Shown piece by piece: positions 1 through 4,769 of a stretch of DNA of 6,274 nucleotides (the stretch's first letter is position 1; the number at the start of each line of letters is the position of its first letter). The notes beneath the pieces were generated by a model. The model saw nothing but the letters and a program-made list of their open reading frames with translations, made no database searches and was not told the origin of the DNA. Origin of the DNA: Acholeplasmataceae bacterium (GTDB taxonomy: Bacteria > Bacillota_I > Bacilli_A > Acholeplasmatales > Acholeplasmataceae); contig JAQVBA010000055.1 of the NCBI GenBank assembly GCA_028690555.1, positions 1 to 6,274 on the forward strand, read 5' to 3'. Position numbers and translations under genes: made by a program.

Positions 1-230
1 AGTTTTGATTCGCTGATTGCAATCCGATCTTTTGAAGTTACTTCATATTTATGAATTTCTTGACCTGGATTTACGAGTAAGCTCACCGTCATTTTGTCTT
101 TGACAATTTGACGTGCAAAGTCATACTGAGGAAAAGCAGTCGTGACAATATCGGCACTTTTTGAAGGCGTACAAGACATCAAAAAGAATAGACTAAATAT
201 AATAAGTAATACTACAGAAATTTTGCGCAT
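1..230 (-). CDS. Zinc/manganese ABC transporter substrate-binding lipoprotein, ZnuA/AdcA type (3' part cut off by the window edge)
   Basis: The first 76 residues are visible; the gene reads leftward off the window. Residues 1-20 are a lipoprotein signal peptide: a basic start (MRKIS), a hydrophobic core, then the lipobox LMSC with Cys20 as the lipidated residue. The protein should sit on the outer face of the cytoplasmic membrane. After the signal come an AFPQYDFAR segment (32-40) and a PGQEIHKYE segment (55-63). These match the cluster-A1 metal-binding proteins (ZnuA, AdcA, MntC, PsaA), where the His of the PGxExH motif, here His60, is the first metal ligand. Such proteins hand Zn(II) or Mn(II) to an ABC permease. 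The ATG start is supported by AAGGAG (239-244 on the minus strand) 8 nt upstream. Zinc rather than manganese is inferred from the Zur-like operators in front of it. The remaining ligands and any His-rich loop lie outside the window, so the metal cannot be settled. Confidence 0.85.
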   Translation of the reverse strand, partial: MRKISVVLLIIFSLFFLMSCTPSKSADIVTTAFPQYDFARQIVKDKMTVSLLVNPGQEIHKYEVTSKDRIAISESK

Positions 231-245
231 AAGTTGAACTCCTTT

Positions 246-262
246 TTGCAAATGATTCGCAA
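246..262. promoter_or_regulatory. Fur/Zur-family operator, downstream copy (one mismatch)
   Basis: TTGCAAATGATTCGCAA is a palindrome centred on G254 with one imperfect position. Its core TGCAAAT-G-ATTCGCA has the 7-1-7 layout typical of Fur-family sites (Fur, Zur, PerR). It covers the predicted start site of the minus-strand lipoprotein gene and ends just before the ribosome binding site. A bound repressor here would block transcription initiation. Its centre is 43 bp from the second copy, about four helical turns, so two dimers would lie on the same DNA face. Which regulator binds is inference; zinc-responsive Zur fits best with the ZnuA-like gene. Confidence 0.7.
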
Positions 263-266
263 TTAG

Positions 267-294
267 ATTATAGCATATTTTGTCTTACTTGCAA
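267..294 (-). promoter_or_regulatory. Promoter of the metal-binding lipoprotein gene
   Basis: Reading the minus strand there is a perfect TATAAT -10 box (plus positions 267-272) preceded by TG at the extended -10 position (TGCTATAAT). A TTGCAA -35 box (289-294) lies 16 bp upstream and matches TTGACA at four of six positions. The start site is expected near position 260, giving a leader of about 30 nt. The -35 box lies inside one palindromic operator and the start site inside the other, which is a typical repressible layout. Confidence 0.75.
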
Positions 295-305
295 ATGATT
301 TGCAA
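289..305. promoter_or_regulatory. Fur/Zur-family operator, perfect palindrome over the -35 box
   Basis: TTGCAAATGATTTGCAA is a perfect 8-1-8 palindrome centred on G297 and contains the 7-1-7 core TGCAAAT-G-ATTTGCA. It includes the -35 hexamer of the leftward promoter, so occupancy would exclude RNA polymerase. It differs from the copy at 246-262 at one base only. The rimP -35 box starts 48 bp further right, so direct repression of the rightward operon from this site is not expected. Confidence 0.75.
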
Positions 306-324
306 TAAATTTACAAATTGGTCT

Positions 325-350
325 AAAACCACGACGAAAAAGATGGTTTT
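325..350. repeat. Small inverted repeat between the two divergent promoters
   Basis: AAAACCA (325-331) and TGGTTTT (344-350) are perfect 7-bp inverted arms separated by 12 nt. They lie upstream of both -35 boxes, so on the predicted start sites this is not a transcript terminator for either gene. It could be a protein-binding site next to the rimP promoter. A 7-bp repeat in AT-rich DNA can also be chance, and no family is recognised. Confidence 0.35.
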
Positions 351-352
351 CA

Positions 353-381
353 TTGTAATCATAGTGATATAGTGTTATAAT
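353..381 (+). promoter_or_regulatory. Promoter of the rimP-nusA-infB operon
   Basis: A perfect TATAAT at 376-381 carries the extended -10 element TG (373-374). A TTGTAA -35 box lies at 353-358 with the optimal 17-bp spacer and matches TTGACA at four of six positions. Transcription should start near 388, giving a leader of about 46 nt before the rimP ATG. The priA promoter further right has the same TGTTATAAT element. Confidence 0.7.
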
Positions 382-392
382 TAATAGCAGCA

Positions 393-416
393 TGAGTGGG
401 ATGATGATTCCACTCA
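393..416 (+). promoter_or_regulatory. rimP leader hairpin A (candidate weak attenuator)
   Basis: TGAGTGGGA (393-401) pairs with TTCCACTCA (408-416) around a TGATGA loop. This gives nine base pairs including one G-T, followed by AATTTTATT, an interrupted U tract. A GAGTGGG/CCCACTC-type hairpin ahead of rimP is, to my recollection, common in Bacilli. In Bacillus subtilis a NusA-dependent terminator in this leader lets NusA control its own operon. A hairpin with a broken U tract is what a NusA-dependent terminator looks like. Its right arm shares bases 413-416 with hairpin B, so only one of the two can form. Function here is inferred. Confidence 0.55.
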
Positions 417-427
417 ATTTTATTGAG
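413..427 (+). promoter_or_regulatory. rimP leader hairpin B, hiding the ribosome binding site
   Basis: CTCAAT (413-418) pairs with ATTGAG (422-427) across a TTT loop, six perfect base pairs. The right arm contains the GAG of the rimP ribosome binding site GAGGT (425-429). When formed, this hairpin would cover part of that site. When hairpin A forms it removes 413-416 and the site is freed. The stem is short and weak, so any regulatory role is tentative. Confidence 0.4.
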
Positions 428-433
428 GTAGCT

Positions 434-874
434 ATGAATTTAGAGCATTTAAAAGAAAAATTGAATCAAATCTTAAAAGCGTATGACTTAAATGTCTACA
501 GCATTCGAACCAAAAGAGAGTTTGGCGAAAGAATCGTTGAGATCTTAATTGACACAGAAACGATGGATATAAATCTCTTAGAAAAGATTCACATGGAGTA
601 TGTCGAATCATTAAGTGATGATGAACTAGATCCCACATATTATTTAGAACTTTCATCTTTGGGTGCGGAAAGACCGATTAAGACAAAAGAAGATATCGAA
701 AAAGCAATTGGCAAATACATTTATTTTGAAGCACCAAACATCAAGACCAATGGCACATTAATCAGTTTTAATGATGATATAATAAAGATAGAAATTAACG
801 ACAAAGGTCGATTAAAACATATAGAAGTTAAATTTGAAGCTGTTAAAAAAATGCGAACAGCGATTAAATTTTAG
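434..874 (+). CDS. rimP: Ribosome maturation factor RimP
   Basis: A 146-residue protein that assists assembly of the 30S subunit in the cytoplasm; in E. coli RimP works with S12 and the central pseudoknot region. The family signature Y-x-LE-x-SS-x-G-x-x-RP is present as YLELSSLGAERP (residues 70-81), where most homologues have SSPG. It is followed by the conserved acidic/G segment EDIEKAIGKYIYF (86-98) and a C-terminal Sm-like domain ending in FEAVKKMRTAIKF. The start at 434 is chosen because GAGGT at 425-429 sits 4 nt upstream and residue 1 aligns with family N-termini. An in-frame ATG at 392 would add 14 residues, but it lies within about 4 nt of the predicted transcript start and has no ribosome binding site. 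It is the first gene of the operon. Its TAG stop is embedded in the nusA ribosome binding site. Confidence 0.93.
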   Translation: MNLEHLKEKLNQILKAYDLNVYSIRTKREFGERIVEILIDTETMDINLLEKIHMEYVESLSDDELDPTYYLELSSLGAERPIKTKEDIEKAIGKYIYFEAPNIKTNGTLISFNDDIIKIEINDKGRLKHIEVKFEAVKKMRTAIKF

Positions 875-883
875 GAGGATCAC

Positions 884-1954
884 ATGATTAGTAAAGAGTT
901 TTTCAAAAACATTGAATTAGTAGCAGAAGAAAAAGAATTATCACATGACCAAGTCGTCGAAGCATTTGTGCAAGGCATGATTGCTGGATGTAAGAAAGCT
1001 CATGATGTGAGATCTTGCCGTGTTGAGATTAAAGAAGACAAGTATGAAATCTTAGTCTTTACACAACATTTAGTCGTTGATGAATACAGCATTGAAGCAG
1101 ATAAGAATTACACGCAAATCTTATTAGAAGATGCGAAAAAAATGAACGCGCGAGCTAAAGTTGGCGATGTCATTGAACAAAAGATCGATCCAAAAGATTT
1201 TGGACATTTTGCAGTTAGAGATTTTAAAAGCAGATTAAACGAAACTTTAATCTCGATGCAAAAAGAAAATCTTTATAAGCATTTCAAATCTCATGAACAT
1301 GAAATGATTAATGCCAGAGTGATTGATATTGCAGATGATCATTACCGTTTAGATATCGGAAAAGACTTAACGACGTTGCTTCCAAAAAAAGAAGCACTTC
1401 CGAAAGATAACTTTCATGTAGGCGATCATATTAGAGTCTATGTTTCTGATGTAGAAATGAAGACAAAATGGCCAAAAGTATTTGTTTCACGTGCCCATCC
1501 TTCATTGATCATTCGTTTACTTGAAAATTATATTCCTGAGATTAAAGATGGTATTATCGAAATCATGGGAATTGCTAGAGAACCAGGAGATCGTACGAAA
1601 ATTGGTGTGAAATCCAATGATCAAAAAGTGGATCCAATTGGTGCATGCGTGGGTGAAGGTGGATCAAGAATTCGTGAAATTGTGAAACAACTTTCTGATG
1701 AAAAAATTGATTTATTCCGTTGGAGTGATAACGAAAAAGAACTCATTGCCAATGCATTACAACCTGCAGAAGTGATTGCTGTTACCAGAGTTAATCCAAA
1801 AGAAAAAACCGCACTTGCGATTGTTCCAGATGATCAATTATCTTTAGCGATTGGTAAACTTGGACAAAATGTGAAACTCGCTGTTCAAGCTTGTGGTTGG
1901 AGTATTGACATCAAGTCAGAACAAATGGCACAAGGCGAAGGTATTCTCTACTAA
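884..1954 (+). CDS. nusA: Transcription termination/antitermination factor NusA
   Basis: A 356-residue RNA polymerase-binding factor that stimulates pausing and intrinsic termination. Domain order is complete for the Gram-positive form: N-terminal polymerase-binding domain (about 1-130), S1 domain (about 137-203), KH1 (about 205-280) and KH2 (about 283-348). The E. coli-type acidic repeats are absent, as is normal in Firmicutes. Recognisable stretches are SRAHPSL (202-208), AREPGDRTKIGV (231-242), DPIGACVG (250-257) and AIGKLGQNVKLAV (322-334). The KH1 loop reads GEGG (257-260) where homologues have GPRG or GPKG, replacing a basic RNA-contacting residue with glycine and adding an acidic one. 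The KH2 loop GKLG is near normal. AGGAGG at 873-878 overlaps the rimP stop and lies 5 nt before the ATG. The product may control its own operon through the leader hairpin. Confidence 0.96.
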   Translation: MISKEFFKNIELVAEEKELSHDQVVEAFVQGMIAGCKKAHDVRSCRVEIKEDKYEILVFTQHLVVDEYSIEADKNYTQILLEDAKKMNARAKVGDVIEQKIDPKDFGHFAVRDFKSRLNETLISMQKENLYKHFKSHEHEMINARVIDIADDHYRLDIGKDLTTLLPKKEALPKDNFHVGDHIRVYVSDVEMKTKWPKVFVSRAHPSLIIRLLENYIPEIKDGIIEIMGIAREPGDRTKIGVKSNDQKVDPIGACVGEGGSRIREIVKQLSDEKIDLFRWSDNEKELIANALQPAEVIAVTRVNPKEKTALAIVPDDQLSLAIGKLGQNVKLAVQACGWSIDIKSEQMAQGEGILY

Positions 1955-1963
1955 GGAGGATCT

Positions 1964-2230
1964 ATGAGTAAGATCAAAAAAATTCCACTCAGAACATGTG
2001 TGGTGACCAAAGAAGTTTTACCTAAAAAAGAACTCATTCGTATTGCTGCAACTAAAGAAGGCAAAGTATCGATTGATTTTATCGGTAAAGCACCAGGTCG
2101 TGGAGCTTATATGAAATTTACAAAAGAAGTGATTTTGCAAGCACAAAAAACCAAAGCACTCGACAAAAAGTTAGAAGTTCAAGTTCCAAATGAAATCTAT
2201 GAGGAACTTTTAAAGATTGCCAATGATTAA
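1964..2230 (+). CDS. ylxR: YlxR/RnpM family RNA-binding protein
   Basis: An 88-residue basic protein with the YlxR fold. The family signature R-x-C-V (R10, C12, V13), the KKELIRI stretch (21-27) and GRGAY (45-49) are all present, and the length is typical. In Bacillus subtilis this protein has been described as affecting gene expression in response to glucose. More recently it has been described as a modulator of RNase P that binds the catalytic RNA (name RnpM). Whether this holds here is inference from family membership. AAGGAGG (1953-1959) overlaps the nusA TAA stop and sits 4 nt before the ATG, the same stop-in-ribosome-site arrangement as at nusA. Its last eight bases overlap ylxQ. Confidence 0.92.
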   Translation: MSKIKKIPLRTCVVTKEVLPKKELIRIAATKEGKVSIDFIGKAPGRGAYMKFTKEVILQAQKTKALDKKLEVQVPNEIYEELLKIAND

Positions 2231-2513
2231 CACCATTGGACTCGCCCATCGTGCGAGAAAAGTTGCTGTTGGAACAGATATGACGATCACTCGTTTACGT
2301 ACAAAAAACGTGTTTCTCATCGTTTTAGCAACCAACGCATCGCATACGACAAAGAAAAAAGTTTATGATAAGGCAAAGACCTACGGAGTTGAGGTCATCG
2401 AAGTATTAAATTCAGATGAAATCTCAAGAGCTTTAGGCAAGGAAGACATCAAAGTGATTGGAATAACCGACAGGGGGTTTAGTCAATTATTGATGAATCA
2501 GATAAGGAAGTGA
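2223..2513 (+). CDS. ylxQ: L7Ae-family RNA-binding protein YlxQ
   Basis: A 96-residue protein of the L7Ae/L30e/S12e/Gadd45 family; bacterial members of this family bind kink-turn RNA. Visible family features are GLAHRARKV (residues 6-14 from this start), the segment ATNASHTTKKKV and the C-terminal VIGITDRGFSQLL. The ATG at 2223 overlaps the end of ylxR by 8 nt (ATGATTAA) and gives an N-terminus of family length. A TTG at 2217 is an alternative that adds two residues. No strong ribosome binding site is well placed: GAGGAA at 2201-2206 is 16 nt from the ATG. Translation therefore probably depends on ribosomes finishing ylxR. The TGA stop shows that TGA is not read as tryptophan. Confidence 0.9.
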   Translation: MINTIGLAHRARKVAVGTDMTITRLRTKNVFLIVLATNASHTTKKKVYDKAKTYGVEVIEVLNSDEISRALGKEDIKVIGITDRGFSQLLMNQIRK

Positions 2514-2517
2514 TTAT

Positions 2518-4371
2518 ATGCCACAACAAAAAAAGAGATATCCAAATAACAAAAGACCAGGTAATCGACCGAAAGATAACCGGAAGCCAAATGCACCTAA
2601 AAAAGTGATGGTAGAACCAAAAGAAAAGATTTTGACATACTATCCAGACATGAATGTTGCGATGGTTGCTGAAGGTCTTGGTTTAAGTAATGCAGCGATG
2701 ATTAAAAAATTAATGGGCTTAGGACTTATGACATCTGTCAACCAAGTCATCGATCGTGAAACGGTTGAACTCATTGCTTTAGAAGAAGGTTATGAAGTTC
2801 AAGATGAAGTGATCACAGATGTGACACGTTATGATGAGATGGAACTTGTCGACGATCCAAAAGATATGGTAAAAAGACCACCAATCGTCACCGTTATGGG
2901 TCACGTTGACCATGGGAAAACGACATTATTAGATGCGATTCGTAAATCAAGAGTCGTAGAAGGCGAAGCTGGTGGAATTACCCAACATATTGGGGCTTAT
3001 CAAGTCGTAAGAAATGGTGAACCCATTACATTTATCGATACTCCAGGCCATGCTGCATTTACAGAAATGCGTGCACGTGGTGCGAAAGTGACCGATATCG
3101 TGGTTTTAGTGGTTGCAGCAGATGATGGCGTCATGCCACAAACAGTTGAAGCTCTAGACCATGCGAAAGCTGCGAAAGTACCAATTATTGTTGCGGTTAA
3201 TAAAATGGATAAGCAAAGTGCAAATCCAGATCGTGTGATGACCGAATTATCTGAAAGAGGATTAACACCTGAAGCATGGGGTGGTAATGTTCCTTTTGTT
3301 AATATTTCTGCGCTTAAAAAACAAGGGATTGAACAATTATTAGATGTCATTCAACTAGTCAGTGAAATCGAAGAATTAAAAGCTAATCCAACGCGTTTAG
3401 CGAAAGGTACTGTAATTGAAGCTAGCCTTGATAAAGGTAGAGGTCCAGTCGCAACCCTCATTGTTGAAACCGGAACACTTAAAATTGGCGATTACATCGT
3501 CATTGGTAATACGTATGGAAAAGTTAGAACGATGCAAGATGATTTAAAACGTCGTTACCAAGAAGCTTTACCTTCTCAACCAATTGAAGTGACAGGACTT
3601 AATGAAGTTCCTCAAGCTGGCGATATTTTCATGGCATTTAAAGATGAAAAGATCACCAGACAAATTGCTTCTGAGCGCCAATCCAGAGTCAAAGATGGTG
3701 AATTAAAGACATTCAAAAAGACATCATTAGACACGATGTTTGGTGATTTAGAACAAACCGATAAAGAATTAAATATTATCATTAAAGGCGATGTTCAAGG
3801 ATCAATTGAAGCTTTAAAGAATTTATTAGAAAAAATTGATATTGATGGATTCCACGTCAATGTTGTAAGATCAACAGTTGGTGCAATCACAGAAAGTGAT
3901 GTCACTTTAGCCAACGCATCAAGTGCAATTATTATTGGATTTAACGTCAGACCAACCGCTGCAGTGAAACAATTTGCAGATGAAAATGGTGTTGAAATTA
4001 GATTATATAACATTATCTACCGCGTCGCTGAAGATATTGAAGCTGCCTTAAAGGGAATGCTTGAACCAACCTTTGAAGAAGTTGTTACCGGTGAAGCAGA
4101 AGTTCGTGATATCTTTAAAGTATCGAAAATTGGAACCATTGCTGGATGTTATGTCACCAATGGTGTCATTAAACGCGATGCTTTAGTTAGAGTCTTAAGA
4201 GATGGTATTGTCGTTTATGAAGGTAAATTAGCTTCCTTAAAACGCTTTAAAGATGATGCGAAAGAAGTTAGAACTGGATTTGAATGCGGATTATCAATTG
4301 AAAACTTTAACGATATTAAACAAGGAGATATCATCGAGGCATCACAATTAAAAGAAGTCGAGGTGAAGTAA
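2518..4371 (+). CDS. infB: Translation initiation factor IF-2
   Basis: A 617-residue GTPase that brings formyl-Met-tRNA to the 30S subunit and promotes subunit joining. A short Lys/Arg/Asn/Pro-rich tail (1-35) precedes one IF2N module (about 38-95). The GTPase motifs are complete: G1 GHVDHGKT (128-135), G2 AGGITQHIGAY (151-161), G3 DTPGH (174-178), G4 NKMD (228-231) and G5 SAL (264-266). The beta-barrel domain II follows (about 295-385), then domain III (about 413-505, with GDVQGSIEAL) and the fMet-tRNA-binding C2 domain (about 520-612, with KIGTIAGCYVTNG and FECGLSIENFNDIK). The length is shorter than in Bacillus subtilis (about 716) because of the reduced N-terminal region. No key residue is missing. 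AAGGA (2504-2508) lies 9 nt before the ATG, and the gap from ylxQ is 4 nt. Confidence 0.98.
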   Translation: MPQQKKRYPNNKRPGNRPKDNRKPNAPKKVMVEPKEKILTYYPDMNVAMVAEGLGLSNAAMIKKLMGLGLMTSVNQVIDRETVELIALEEGYEVQDEVITDVTRYDEMELVDDPKDMVKRPPIVTVMGHVDHGKTTLLDAIRKSRVVEGEAGGITQHIGAYQVVRNGEPITFIDTPGHAAFTEMRARGAKVTDIVVLVVAADDGVMPQTVEALDHAKAAKVPIIVAVNKMDKQSANPDRVMTELSERGLTPEAWGGNVPFVNISALKKQGIEQLLDVIQLVSEIEELKANPTRLAKGTVIEASLDKGRGPVATLIVETGTLKIGDYIVIGNTYGKVRTMQDDLKRRYQEALPSQPIEVTGLNEVPQAGDIFMAFKDEKITRQIASERQSRVKDGELKTFKKTSLDTMFGDLEQTDKELNIIIKGDVQGSIEALKNLLEKIDIDGFHVNVVRSTVGAITESDVTLANASSAIIIGFNVRPTAAVKQFADENGVEIRLYNIIYRVAEDIEAALKGMLEPTFEEVVTGEAEVRDIFKVSKIGTIAGCYVTNGVIKRDALVRVLRDGIVVYEGKLASLKRFKDDAKEVRTGFECGLSIENFNDIKQGDIIEASQLKEVEVK

Positions 4372-4372
4372 T

Positions 4373-4714
4373 ATGTCAGTAACTATTGAAAGACTTGCAA
4401 GCTTAATTCAAAGAGAATTAGCACCGATCGTCAATCGTGAAGTGAAAGATAAGAGTTTTGGATATATTAATTTAACAGAAGTGAAAGTGACCAAGGATTT
4501 ATCGTTTGCAACAATTTATTACACAATTTTATCAGATGATCCAAAAGTTATTGAACATTCGAAAGAAGCAATCGAAGAAAAAAAGGTTGTCATTCGGATG
4601 GAACTCGCGAAAAAAATTAAAAATATTCGTAAAATTCCTGATCTAATTTTTAAGTTTGATGAAGCATTAGCTTATGGCAATCATATTGATCGCCTACTGA
4701 AAACAATAAAGTAA
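4373..4714 (+). CDS. rbfA: 30S ribosome-binding factor RbfA
   Basis: A 113-residue KH-type protein needed for late maturation of the 30S subunit, where it binds near the 5' end helix of 16S rRNA. Family landmarks are IQRELAPIV (12-20), VKVTKDLSFATIYY (37-50), IRMELAKKI (74-82) and the C-terminal IPDLIFKFDEALAYGNHIDRLL segments (88-109), equivalent to the usual P-x-L-x-F-x-x-D-x-S. The length is typical. The start is only 1 nt after the infB stop, with GAGGTGA (4360-4366) inside the last infB codons. It is the last gene of the operon: its stop codon lies in the terminator stem. Confidence 0.95.
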   Translation: MSVTIERLASLIQRELAPIVNREVKDKSFGYINLTEVKVTKDLSFATIYYTILSDDPKVIEHSKEAIEEKKVVIRMELAKKIKNIRKIPDLIFKFDEALAYGNHIDRLLKTIK

Positions 4715-4736
4715 CCTCGGTTACTTTTTTTGTTTT
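4708..4736 (+). terminator. Intrinsic terminator of the rimP-rbfA operon
   Basis: AAAGTAAC (4708-4715) pairs with GTTACTTT (4720-4727) around a CTCG loop, giving eight perfect base pairs followed by a T-rich run (TTTTTTTGTTTT, 4725-4736). The rbfA stop codon (4712-4714) lies in the left arm, so the terminator overlaps the coding end. Its T tract also occupies the -35 region of the priA promoter, which makes the junction very compact. Confidence 0.88.
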
Positions 4737-4742
4737 CTACCA

Positions 4743-4751
4743 TGTTATAAT
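4743..4751 (+). promoter_or_regulatory. Extended -10 promoter of priA
   Basis: TGTTATAAT (4743-4751) combines a consensus TATAAT with the TG extension. No good -35 box is seen: the region at the right distance is the terminator T tract, and the best candidate, TTACTT at 4721-4726, has a 19-bp spacer. Transcription should start near 4758, leaving only about 12 nt before the TTG start codon. That is enough for the ribosome binding site GGTGATC and little else. Confidence 0.65.
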
Positions 4752-4769
4752 AGGGTTGGGTGATCTATT

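Noticed and set aside
358..368. ATCA-TAG-TGAT mini-palindrome in the spacer of the rimP promoter
   Set aside because: Four-base arms are expected by chance in AT-rich DNA, and it does not match the TGCAAAT operator nearby.
392..433. Upstream in-frame ATG (392) as the rimP start, adding 14 residues
   Set aside because: It lies about 4 nt after the predicted transcription start, has no ribosome binding site, and would code through the leader hairpins. The ATG at 434 has GAGGT in place and matches family N-termini.
432..656. Reverse-strand open frame of 74 codons inside rimP
   Set aside because: It is a shadow of the rimP coding frame, with a cysteine/histidine-rich composition, no recognisable family and no promoter or ribosome binding site.
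2608..2610. Internal ATG in infB as a start for a shorter IF2 isoform
   Set aside because: The preceding bases are A-rich without a convincing ribosome binding site, and the N-terminal tail before it is only 30 residues.
3000..3350. Reverse-strand open frame of 116 codons opposite the infB GTPase domain
   Set aside because: It lies fully antisense to the conserved G-domain codons of IF2; its length is explained by codon bias on the sense strand. No homology is recognised.
3795..4013. Reverse-strand open frame of 72 codons opposite infB domain III
   Set aside because: It is antisense shadow of a conserved domain, without start signals.
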